Of a stretch of 64,000 nt of DNA, positions 42,890-51,456 are shown piece after piece (the first letter of the stretch is position 1; the number at the start of each line of letters is the position of its first letter). Position numbers and translations under genes: made by a program. Source of the DNA: JACVRW01 sp963728155. Its GTDB lineage: Bacteria > Actinomycetota > Thermoleophilia > Solirubrobacterales > Thermoleophilaceae. The notes under the pieces are model-generated. The model was given only the letters and a program-made list of their open reading frames with translations, was not told the DNA's origin and did not search any database. Where the stretch lies: positions 310,001-374,000 of the forward strand of contig CAVSJF010000009.1 of the NCBI GenBank assembly GCA_963728155.1, read 5' to 3'.

Positions 42890-44018
42890 CGCACGTGGGC
42901 CTGAATCTGGTCTTTCTCGTACCCGGCGAGACGGGGGGTATGGAGGTGTACGCGCGGGAGCTGCTCCCCCGCCTGGCCGTCCTCGACGGCCTGCGCCTGA
43001 CCGCCTTCGTGAACCGGGAGGCGGCGGCCGCCCAGGGCGACGCGCCGTGGGGCGCGCTGGTTCCCATGCAGGTGGTCCCGGTGCGGGCACGCAACCGCCT
43101 CGAGTGGGTGCGCGGCGAGCAGCAGTACCTGCCGCGCATGGCCGCCGCCGCCGGCTGTGACCTGATTCACAGCTTGGCGTCCACCGCGCCTCTGCGCGGC
43201 CGGGTCCCCCGCGTGACCACCATCCACGACCTCAACTACCGCAAGGTGCCCGAGGCCCACTTCGGAGTGCGCGGCCTGGGCATGCGCGTGCTGGTGCCGG
43301 GCGCGGCGCGGCGCTCGCGGCGCCTGGTGGTCGACGCCGCCTCCACCCGCGACGATCTCGTAACCGATCTCGGCGTGCCGTCGGAGAAAATCGACGTGGT
43401 CCCCCTTGGCGTCAGCGTGCCCACCGTCGCCGACGGGTGCCGGTGCTCGCGCGCGCGAGCGCCTGGGTCTGGACGATCGCCCGCTCGTGCTCAGCGTGTC
43501 GGCCAAGCGCCCGCACAAGAACCTCGCGCGCCTGCTGCGCGCGCTGGCCGCGATCCCGGCCGAGCGCCGCCCGCAGCTCGTGGTGCCCGGCTATTCGACT
43601 CCCCACGAGCACGAGCTGCGCGAGCTGGCGCGCGAGCTGGGCGTGGCGGACGCCGTCAGCTGGCCGCAATGGGTGACCGACGAAGACCTGGAGGGCCTCT
43701 ACGCGGCCGCCACCTGCCTGGTCTTTCCCTCCCTCTACGAGGGCTTCGGTCTTCCCGTGCTGGAGGCGATGGCGCACGGCTTGCCGGTGGCGACCTCGGG
43801 CCGCGCGGCGCTGCGCGAGGTCGCGGGCGACGCGGCGCTGCTCTTCGACCCCGAGAGCGTGCAGCAGATCCAGGCGGCGATCGAGCGGCTCGTGGGCGAT
43901 CCCGCGGAGCGCGAGCGCCTGGCGGCGCTCGGGCGCCGCGAGGGCGCGGGAGTTCACGTGGGAGCGAACGGCCGAGCTCACGGCCGCCAGTTACAACCGG
44001 GCGCTCTCCTCAACCTGA
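42886..44018 (+). CDS. Glycosyltransferase family 4 (two frameshifts)
   Basis: GTG at 42886. LNLVFLVPGETGGMEVYARE (GGMExYARE loop), VPRVTTIHDLNYRKVPEAHF, LVVDAASTRDDLVTDLGVPS, IDVVPLGVSVPT. Shift near 43440, then RERLGLDDRPLVLSVSAKRP, HKNLARLLRALAAIPAERRP, TCLVFPSLYEGFGLPVLEAM (EGFGLPxLEAM, hallmark), AHGLPVATSGRAALREVAGD. Shift near 43940 restores EFTWERTAELTAASYNRALS and TGA at 44016-44018. Resembles mannosyl/rhamnosyl GT4 enzymes of O-chain loci. The 3' end overlaps the converging methyltransferase gene by 28 bp. Confidence 0.88.
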
Positions 44019-44722
44019 TTCGGTGCGGGTCGGAAGCGGTGGACGAGAAAGGCTCCGTGCCGGCGGTCCCACCGCACCGCGCGGCGCGCGGCGCCCGGGG
44101 GCAGCGGGTAGTAGCCGGACGCTTCCTGCAGGTCGGGCTCCAAGCCGTGCAGGCGGGCCAGCCCGTCCAACGCCCGGCCGGTGAACACCCGCTGGTGGGT
44201 CTGTCCCGGAACCGAGCCCATACCCGTCGGCCCATCGGCGAAGTTCAGTGGATTGCCGACGAAGGCGCTGTCGGACACGTGGCTCGGGAAGGGTTGCCAG
44301 CCCATCACCAGCGAGACCACGTTGTGCCAGCTGGCGAGATTGTTGGTCGAGAGGACCGCGTAGCCGTCGGGCTTGAGAATCCGGCGGATCTCGGCCATGA
44401 AGTGGTCCGTTCGCGGGAGATGTTCGATCACCTGATTGGAATGCACGACATCGATGCTCGCGTCGTCGATCGGGAGGCGCTCGCCCAGGTCGGCCACCAG
44501 GACCTCGACCCCCGCCTCGCGGGCGTGCCCGGCGATCGCGTCCACGAACTCGACACCGATGGTGCGGCCCGACCCGACCACTCGAGCAACCTCGGTGGTG
44601 AAGGTCCCGTCGCCGCATCCGAGATCGACCAGCACCGCTCCGGGCCGAGGAAGCAGGGCCCGAAGGATGGCCGCTCGATTCTCCTCCTCGGTCTCCAGGA
44701 AGTTGCGCGCCAGGTACCGCAC
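43991..44722 (-). CDS. Class I SAM-dependent methyltransferase
   Basis: 243 residues from GTG at 44722. RYLARNFLETEEENRAAILR, motif I GAVLVDLGCGDGTFTTEVAR, TIGVEFVDAIAGHAREAGVE (motif II), VLVADLGERLPIDDASIDVV with HSNQVIEHLPRTDHFMAEIR (motif IV) and ILKPDGYAVLSTNNLASWHN (motif V). Sits 10 bp after the upstream GT4 gene on the same strand, so both likely act on one residue. Acceptor unknown. Confidence 0.88.
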   Translation of the reverse strand: MRYLARNFLETEEENRAAILRALLPRPGAVLVDLGCGDGTFTTEVARVVGSGRTIGVEFVDAIAGHAREAGVEVLVADLGERLPIDDASIDVVHSNQVIEHLPRTDHFMAEIRRILKPDGYAVLSTNNLASWHNVVSLVMGWQPFPSHVSDSAFVGNPLNFADGPTGMGSVPGQTHQRVFTGRALDGLARLHGLEPDLQEASGYYPLPPGAARRAVRWDRRHGAFLVHRFRPAPNQVEESARL

Positions 44723-44732
44723 GCCGGTGAGC

Positions 44733-45875
44733 CTACTGGCCCATTTGCGCGACGATCGTCTGCGCCGATCTCGAGGCGCTCAGGCGATCGGCCTCGCGCA
44801 GGAACCACTGCCGGGTGCTCTTGCGCAGCGGCTCTCCGGCCGTGTGAACGGCGGCCAGGGCCGCGGGCAGAGCGTCCACGCTGGGCGCCACGAAACCGTT
44901 CACGCCCTCCTCGATGAGCTCGGCGGCCGCGTTGTCCTCGCCGGCCACCGCGACGGTGGGAGTGCCGCTCGCCGCCGCTTCGATCACCACCAGTCCGTAG
45001 CCCTCTCGGCTGGAAGGGAGCAGGTGGCAGCCGGCCCGAGCCAGGGCGCCGGCGACCTCATCGGAGCTCACGAAGCCCGGCGCCTCGACGAACCCCTCGG
45101 CCCCGGCCGTGGCTATCGCTTCGAGCACCGCGCCGCGCCGTGGCCCGTCACCCAGCACGAGGCCCCGGAGTCCGGGCACCGAGCCCCGGGCTCGGGCCAC
45201 GGCCGGGGGCACGAGCTCCGCGCGCTTTTCGGGGATGTGGCGGCCGGCGAACACCACCAGCGGCTCTCGCTCTCCCGGCGAAGGGTCCGTGGCGGCGGCT
45301 GCGCCCTCATAGAGACCGGCCAGGCGAACCGCGGGCCGCGCGATTCCCTCCTCGGCCAGGCGACGGGCGTGCAGGTCCGAGTACACGTAGGCCAGCGGGG
45401 TCAGGCGGACGCAGAGGCGCTGCACGAGCCAGCCCACGCTGCCGCCGAGGGCGCCGAGATACTGTCGCCAATAGGGACGCGACCAAACCTCGAACCAGTC
45501 CACTCCCAGCGCCACCGGAGTACCCACGAGCGCCAGGCGCGCGGCGATCAGGGAGAAGAAAGGAAACGAACAGAGGTGAACGGCGTCGTAGCGCCGGCGG
45601 TTGGCCAGCAGGTGTCGCAGGACCCCGGCCCCGAAGCGAAGCGGCGGACCGATCAGCCGCCGGCCCTCGGAGTCGTAGAGCGGATCGGCTCGCGACACGC
45701 AGACCACGCGCACCCCGGGCACCTCCGGGCGCTCGCCCGGCGCCCACTGGCGCCGGGTCAGGTAGGTCACCTCGTGCCCCGCGTCGACCAGAGCGGAGGC
45801 CAGATTTCTGTACCAGCGCTCGGCCCCGCCGATGGTGTACGGGAAGAGGCAGTCGTACGCGAGACAGACGTGCAC
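44733..45875 (-). CDS. Glycosyltransferase family 4
   Basis: 380 residues, GTG at 45875. HVCLAYDCLFPYTIGGAERW (GGAER loop), VTYLTRRQWAPGERPEVPGV, AVHLCSFPFFSLIAARLALV, VGTPVALGVDWFEVWSRPYW, EPLVVFAGRHIPEKRAELVP, GLVLGDGPRRGAVLEAIATA, CHLLPSSREGYGLVVIEAAA with SGTPTVAVAGEDNAAAEL (E-x7-E region REGYGLVVIE). Retaining GT-B enzyme. A 176-bp gap to the divergent GT2 gene is one of the larger promoter-sized spaces in the locus. Confidence 0.92.
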   Translation of the reverse strand: MHVCLAYDCLFPYTIGGAERWYRNLASALVDAGHEVTYLTRRQWAPGERPEVPGVRVVCVSRADPLYDSEGRRLIGPPLRFGAGVLRHLLANRRRYDAVHLCSFPFFSLIAARLALVGTPVALGVDWFEVWSRPYWRQYLGALGGSVGWLVQRLCVRLTPLAYVYSDLHARRLAEEGIARPAVRLAGLYEGAAAATDPSPGEREPLVVFAGRHIPEKRAELVPPAVARARGSVPGLRGLVLGDGPRRGAVLEAIATAGAEGFVEAPGFVSSDEVAGALARAGCHLLPSSREGYGLVVIEAAASGTPTVAVAGEDNAAAELIEEGVNGFVAPSVDALPAALAAVHTAGEPLRKSTRQWFLREADRLSASRSAQTIVAQMGQ

Positions 45876-46051
45876 TGGTGGCGGAGCCTGGCAGACCGTT
45901 CGCTACCATCGCCGCACAGCGGGCGCGACTTTGTACATCCTTGCGCGTTCGTAAGGTTGATTCGCCCTTCCGAAGGCCCGTTCCGCTGAGAACCGCCGAG
46001 CAGACAACTCGCCTATCCACGGCCGACCAAGTCGAGGCCGGCGCCGTCGAA

Positions 46052-47176
46052 GTGTCGGTGGTCATTCCGTGCCTGAACGAGGCGGCCTCCATCGAGCGCT
46101 GCGTCCGAAGAGCGGCCCAGGCACTCGAGGACCGGGGCTGCCGAGGCGAGGTGATCGTGGCGGACAACGGGTCTGACGACGGCAGCGCTGAGTTGGCTCG
46201 CGAAGCTGGAGCGCTGGTCGTCTCCGAGCCGCGCCGGGGGTACGGCAGCGCTTACATCGCCGGTTTCGCCGCTGCGCGGGGCGACTACATCGTGATGGCC
46301 GATGCGGACCTGACCTACGACTTCGCTGACATTCCCCGCTTCGTCGACGAGTTGGATACGGGCGCCGATCTGGTGATCGGGGACCGGATGGGCAACATCC
46401 AGCCGGGCGCCATGCCCTGGCTCCACCGGTACGTGGGCAACCCCTTGCTCACCGGGGTGCTCAACCTCTTCTTCCGTACCGGAGTGCGCGACGCCCACTG
46501 CGGCATGCGCGCGGTCCGGCGCTCGGCCCTGCCGCAGCTGGACCTCAGGACCACCGGTATGGAGTTCGCGTCGGAGATGGTCATCCGCGCGGGCAAGGAG
46601 CGGCTCGGCATCGCAGAGATCCCCATCCACTATCACCCACGAGAGGGAGAGTCGAAGCTCTCGAGCTTTCGCGACGGTTGGCGCCACCTGCGATTTCTGC
46701 TGGTGCACAGCCCGACACACTTGTTCGTGATCCCCGGCCTCGCGATGACGCTGTTCGGCGTCCTGGCGATGCTCACGGTCCTGTTCCAGGTGGAGATCTT
46801 TGGCCGGGCGTGGGATCTGCACGCCATGGTCGCCGGGTCGCTTCTCATGATCGTGGGGACTCAGGTCCTCGGGCTCGGCCTGTGCGCCCATGCCTACGGG
46901 ACCTACTTCATGGGAGAGCGCGATCGGTGGTTCGACAACATGCGCGCTCGCTTTCGGCTGGAGCACGGCCTCCTGCTCGGCGGGGGCATCACCTTCGCCG
47001 GCCTGGTGGTCGCGGCGGTGATCCTCGGCACCTGGGTTGACCGCGGTTTCGGAGAGCTGTCGGAGACACGGCTCGCCGTCCTTGCAGCCACGTTGATCAT
47101 CGTTGGAATCCAGGTCTTCTTCACTTCCTTCCTTCTTTCCATCCTTGGTCTCCGTCGCCGCGCGCTGACCGACTGA
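46052..47176 (+). CDS. DPM1/GtrB-like polyprenyl-phosphate glycosyltransferase (GT2) with C-terminal membrane helices
   Basis: Minimal start GTG at 46052, directly before VSVVIPCLNEAASIERCVRR. A TTG at 45941 in the same open frame would add 37 residues. GT-A motifs: GEVIVADNGSDDGSAELARE, RGYGSAYIAGFAAARGDYIV, MADADLTYDFADIPRFVDEL (DAD), GVRDAHCGMRAVRRSALPQL, GIAEIPIHYHPREGESKLSS. Then four helices (LFVIPGLAMTLFGVLAMLTV, VAGSLLMIVGTQVLGLGLCA, LLGGGITFAGLVVAAVILGT, LIIVGIQVFFTSFLLSILGL). Makes a polyprenyl-phosphate sugar, a donor for transferases on the outer face. The next gene is such a multi-span candidate. Confidence 0.88.
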   Translation: MSVVIPCLNEAASIERCVRRAAQALEDRGCRGEVIVADNGSDDGSAELAREAGALVVSEPRRGYGSAYIAGFAAARGDYIVMADADLTYDFADIPRFVDELDTGADLVIGDRMGNIQPGAMPWLHRYVGNPLLTGVLNLFFRTGVRDAHCGMRAVRRSALPQLDLRTTGMEFASEMVIRAGKERLGIAEIPIHYHPREGESKLSSFRDGWRHLRFLLVHSPTHLFVIPGLAMTLFGVLAMLTVLFQVEIFGRAWDLHAMVAGSLLMIVGTQVLGLGLCAHAYGTYFMGERDRWFDNMRARFRLEHGLLLGGGITFAGLVVAAVILGTWVDRGFGELSETRLAVLAATLIIVGIQVFFTSFLLSILGLRRRALTD

Positions 47177-47178
47177 CC

Positions 47179-49568
47179 GTGGTCGGCGAACTGCTTGTGG
47201 CCTGGATCGGCTTGCCGATCCTCGCGGTGGTGATCTCGGTCGGACTGGCCCTGCTGCTGGAACGGCTCACCGGCTATCCGCTTGGCGTTCTGCGCGTACC
47301 CGTCGGGCTGTGCTCTGCCGTCTGCCTGACCCTGGGCGTGTATTGGGTCAAGGGGCCCGCGGTGATTGCCGTTGCCGTACTCCTGCTCGGGGCCCTCGCC
47401 GGGCTCGTCCTTGGGAGGGGTGAGCTGGTTCGGATGCGACCGGGGTGGCTCTCGCTGGCCTGGGTCGTCGCTTACTGCCTGCACCTCGCTCCGGTCCTTC
47501 TCTCCGGCGACGCGGCGTGGGCGGGCTACAACTTCGTCAACGACACGGCCACGCAGATGGTCTTGGCCGAGTACGTGAGCGAGAACGGGGTCGGCGAGTC
47601 CCGACGGGACGTTGCTCACGACCGCCGGGGAGTTCGTCCGTGGATACCTCTCGAACTCCTACCCGGTCGGAGCGCACGCGCTGCTGGGGACCCTCGACGA
47701 GGTGGCTCCCGGACGGATCGCCGGCCTCTATCAGCCGTACATCGCGGTGCTGATGGCCTCGGCGGCCATCGCCTTGGCCCAACTGGGGCGTCGCGCCGGG
47801 CTGCCCGTCTGGGCCGCGGCGGCGGCTGGGGTGGCGGCCGTGGGCGCCAACCTCCTCTACCAGTACGCCCTCCAGGGCAACGTCAAGGAGATGGCCTTCC
47901 TCATGGCGTTCGTCACTGCCGCCGCGGTGGGCCGGGAGCTCATCGGGGCCGATCGCCCTTTACGGGCGAGCCTGGCGGCCGCAATCTGCTTCGCGGCGGC
48001 TTTCAACGTGTACAGCGTCGCTGCTGCCCCCTACCTCGTCGCTTTGGGTGTTGTGCTCGTGGCAGCGGCGCTCTGGCTGCGAGAGCGCCCGCCGGTAAAG
48101 CGGCTGGCGGTGGCCGGGGCAGCGTTACTTGTGACAGCTCTGGTGCTGGCCCTTCCCGGGTCTCTCCGGCGCCCTGACCTTCAACGATGTGGCGTCAAGC
48201 GTGTTCTCGGGCGCCGCGCGCGAAGCGGATTTCGGCCAGCTGCTGCGCCCGCTCGACCTCCTCCAGGTAGCGGGCGTGTGGTTGACAGGCGACTACCGGC
48301 TGCCGGTGCCCGCCGGCCGCGAGCTGATCACCGTGGCCCTCTGCCTGCTTGTCGGCGTTCTGGCGGTGGCCGGAGTCGTCACCGCGCTTCGCCGGCGTGA
48401 GCCCGCCGGCCTGCTGCTGCTCGTTTCCACCGTCCTGGCCGGCGCCTACCTTTTGCCCCGTCTTTCCCCCTACGCGGATGGAAAGGTGCTGGCACTCGCC
48501 TCGCCGGTGGTGGTGTTCGGTGCCGCCGTCGGGACGTGGGGCGTCACGCGCTTCTCACCTGCCGTTGCCGCAGTGCTCGCCGTCGTCGTGGGTCTGGGGG
48601 TGTTGTGGTCCGACGCCTTTGCCTACCACGTGGTCAGGATCGCTCCCACGGACCGGCTGGATGCGCTCGAGGAGGTGGGAGAGCGGCTCGACGATGCGGA
48701 GGGTCTCGTGCTGGTCAACGAGCCGGAGGAGTTTGCGAAGGTCTACCGCGGAGGAGCGAACTTCAACACGCCCACGGAGGCCTTCACACCCGAGCAGGTG
48801 CAGCTCCGCACGCCGCAGTCATTTCTGGCCTTCTACTTCGACCTCGACTACCAGCTCCCGGACTATGTGCAGAAGTTCCCCACGATCGTGAAGCGCCGCT
48901 CTCCCGACGCCAGCCGACCCCCGGCCAACTACCGCCTCGCCTTCGCCAACGAGTGGTATGAGGCATGGCGAAAGCAGGCCGGCCCGGAGGTATTCGAGCA
49001 CCTGCCCTTGCAGGGCGTTCACCAGGCCGCCGTCAAGCCGCGCTGCTCGGATGTGCTGGCGATGGCCCGGCGGGCGCGCCGAGGCGAGCGCCTGGTGGCC
49101 GCCCGCACTCCGCCGCGGGTTGCGATGGACACCGTGCGCGCCACTCGCAGCCCTGGGTGGGGTCCTCACCCGACCCAGCCCGGCATGGTGATCCCCTCCA
49201 CCCCGGGACGAGCCTCCAAGAGGGTGACGATCACGCGCCCGGGGCGCTACCGGGCATGGGTGGCGGGCAGTCTCGGGCGGCCGGTGACCGTCCGGGTCGA
49301 TGGCCGGACCATCGGAGCAGCCGAGGGAGTGAACAACCTCGGCCAGTGGCTCCCGGCCGGGGAGGTGCGCCTGCAGCCGGGGTCGCACAGGCTTCAGCTC
49401 GAGCGCGGCGGTGGCGGCGTGAAGCCGGGCGACGGCTATGTGGGGGAGGTCGGACCACTCGTTCTGGAAGCGGTGGACGGCCAGGGGAGCCTCGAGTCGG
49501 TCGCGCCCGAGCGGGCCCGAGAGCTGTGCGGTCAGGCGTGGGACTGGATCGAGCGGGTGGGCCCGTGA
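47179..49568 (+). CDS. Large multi-span membrane protein with extracytoplasmic C-terminal domain, candidate GT-C-type transferase (two frameshifts)
   Basis: About 796 residues from GTG at 47179, 2 bp after the GT2 stop. N-terminal half: VAWIGLPILAVVISVGLALL, WLSLAWVVAYCLHLAPVLLS, then WAGYNFVNDTATQMVLAEYV. Shift near 47605, then GEFVRGYLSNSYPVGAHALL, LYQPYIAVLMASAAIALAQL, FNVYSVAAAPYLVALGVVLV. Shift near 48165, then AREADFGQLLRPLDLLQVAG and more helices up to about 48640. The last ~300 residues are soluble and end in a beta-rich domain (RVTITRPGRYRAWVAGSLGR, GSHRLQLERGGGGVKPGDGY) like carbohydrate-binding sandwiches. The pairing with a DPM1-like donor enzyme suggests sugar transfer outside the membrane. 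No curated family recognised. Confidence 0.7.
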
Positions 49569-50500
49569 CCGAGGCCACGGGCGAAAGGCTCATCCCGGGA
49601 GAGCAGCACGGCGAGCTCGTGCACGCGGAACATCTCGCCCGCTACCGGGTGGCGGCCGCTCTGGCCGAAGGCAAGAGAGTGCTCGACGCAGCTTGCGGTG
49701 AGGGCTATGGAACGGCCATGCTCGCGCAGGCGGGTGCGGCGAGCGTGACCGGCGTCGACGTCGACGAGACGACGGTACGGCGGGCGCGGGAGCGATACGG
49801 GCTCGGCTTCGAGGTAGGCGACATCGCGGCGCTTCCCTTCGGCGACGACAGCTTCGACCTGGTGGTGTGCTTCGAGACCATCGAGCACGTGGAGGATCCT
49901 CGGACGGCGCTGGCCGAGCTCGCGCGGGTCCTCGATCCCTCCGGACTCCTGGTCATCTCGACGCCGAACAAGCACGAGTACCTGGTTCCGAACGAGTTCC
50001 ACACGCGCGAGTTCACCCACGAGGAGTTCGTTCAGCTCCTGACCCTGCGGTTCCCGAGCGTGCGGCTCATGTACCAGCACAACTGGACCTCCTCGGCGGT
50101 ACTCGAGGACGCCGCCTTCCAGGAGCACAGCGGCAACCAGCCGCTCGACGTGACCCTCTACAAGGTGGCCGAAGGGTCTCCGGGCCGTGAGCTCTACACC
50201 ATCGCTCTCTGCGGCGCGCCCGCGGCCGACGCGACGGTGAAGCAGGTCGCGGTGGCCGCATCGACCGACGAAGCACACACCCTTGCCAACCGGCTCCTCG
50301 AGGCCGAACGGGTAGCGCAGAAGTGGCACGCGGAGTACGAACGGGCCGAGAAGACCGCGACCCTCTGGCACGACGAGTACGAGGGCGCAAAGCGCGTCGT
50401 CGACAGCTGGCACGACCGCTACCAGGAGGTCGTCCAGTCCCGGACCTGGCGACTGACCGCGCCGCTCAGAACGCTCGCTCGCCTGATCAGGCGACGCTAG
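49565..50500 (+). CDS. Class I SAM-dependent methyltransferase with C-terminal coiled coil
   Basis: 311 residues from GTG at 49565 (GTGA overlap). ERLIPGEQHGELVHAEHLAR, motif I KRVLDAACGEGYGTAMLAQA, SVTGVDVDETTVRRARERYG, FDLVVCFETIEHVEDPRTAL (motif IV), VLDPSGLLVISTPNKHEYLV. After residue 220 a helical tail with repeats of W-H-x-E/R-Y (QKWHAEYERAEKTATLWHDE, YEGAKRVVDSWHDRYQEVVQ, SRTWRLTAPLRTLARLIRRR). The R-T-W-R-L-T-x-P-L-R end is common in glycan-locus methyltransferases and transferases with coiled-coil extensions, as in O-chain terminating enzymes. Such tails can measure chain length. Confidence 0.85.
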   Translation: MTEATGERLIPGEQHGELVHAEHLARYRVAAALAEGKRVLDAACGEGYGTAMLAQAGAASVTGVDVDETTVRRARERYGLGFEVGDIAALPFGDDSFDLVVCFETIEHVEDPRTALAELARVLDPSGLLVISTPNKHEYLVPNEFHTREFTHEEFVQLLTLRFPSVRLMYQHNWTSSAVLEDAAFQEHSGNQPLDVTLYKVAEGSPGRELYTIALCGAPAADATVKQVAVAASTDEAHTLANRLLEAERVAQKWHAEYERAEKTATLWHDEYEGAKRVVDSWHDRYQEVVQSRTWRLTAPLRTLARLIRRR

Positions 50501-51456
50501 TGGCCTCGGAGCCGGTGACCGTCGCGATCCCCGTGCTCAACGGCGGAGCGCTGTTCGGCCAGGTGCTGGAGGCCGTCCGCGATCAACGGCTCGACCGGCC
50601 GCTGGACCTGCTGATCGCCGACTCCGGCTCCATCGACGGCTCACGCGAGCTCGCGCAATCCGCCGGGGCGAGGGTGATCGACGTTCAGCCCGGCGAGTTC
50701 TCCCACGGCGAGACCCGCAATCGCCTCGCCGAGGAAGCGCGCGGCACTCACGTGGCCTTTCTCACCCAGGACTCGGTACCGGCCGACCCGGGCTGGCTCG
50801 AAAGCCTGCTGGAGGGGTTCACGCTCGCCGGCGACGTGGCGCTCGCCTTCGGTCCCTACCGCGCCCGCCCCGGCGCCAGCCCCGCGGTACGGCGCGAGCT
50901 CGACAGCCTCTTCGAGGGCTTCTCGCCGGACGGCCGGCCGCGGGTGGACCGTGCCGATTCGCCGAACGAGGGCCCCGGCCTGGGTCGCCGGCCCTTCTTC
51001 ACCGACGCGAACGGGTGTGTCTCGCGCGCGGCCTGGACTCGCGTACCGTTTCGCCGGGTGCCCTACGCGGAGGACCAGGCGCTCGCCGCAGACCTGCTCG
51101 CGGCCGGGTACGCCAAGGCCTACCTCCCGGCCGCTGCCGTGATCCACTCGCACGACTATCCCCCGCTGACTCTGTTTCGCCGTTGCTTCGACGAGTGGCG
51201 GGCGCTGCGCGAGATACACGGGCATGTGGCGCCGGCCGGGCCGGTGCGGGCGGGGCTGGTCGTCCAGCGGTCGGTGCGTGACGACGTGGAGATGCTGCGG
51301 ATGGAGGGGGCACCCGGCTCGGCCCTCGTTCGGGGCGGTGTGGAGTCGCTCCGTCACCACTCCCTGCGTGCCGCCGGCGCGGCTCTCGGTTCGCGCGCCG
51401 AGCGCCTGCCCTCCTGGCTTCGCGGCCGCCTGTCGCTGGAAGGGAGGAGCGGGTGA
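50500..51456 (+). CDS. Glycosyltransferase family 2 (rhamnosyltransferase-like)
   Basis: 318 residues from GTG at 50500, overlapping the upstream TAG by one base. PVTVAIPVLNGGALFGQVLE, LLIADSGSIDGSRELAQSAG, FSHGETRNRLAEEARGTHVA (GETRNxxxE hallmark), FLTQDSVPADPGWLESLLEG (TQDxxP metal site instead of DxD), ANGCVSRAAWTRVPFRRVPY, AEDQALAADLLAAGYAKAYL, IHSHDYPPLTLFRRCFDEWR. The FxHGxTRN and TQDA/S-x-P motifs are shared with rhamnosyltransferases of O-antigen loci. Donor not proven. Confidence 0.9.
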   Translation: MASEPVTVAIPVLNGGALFGQVLEAVRDQRLDRPLDLLIADSGSIDGSRELAQSAGARVIDVQPGEFSHGETRNRLAEEARGTHVAFLTQDSVPADPGWLESLLEGFTLAGDVALAFGPYRARPGASPAVRRELDSLFEGFSPDGRPRVDRADSPNEGPGLGRRPFFTDANGCVSRAAWTRVPFRRVPYAEDQALAADLLAAGYAKAYLPAAAVIHSHDYPPLTLFRRCFDEWRALREIHGHVAPAGPVRAGLVVQRSVRDDVEMLRMEGAPGSALVRGGVESLRHHSLRAAGAALGSRAERLPSWLRGRLSLEGRSG

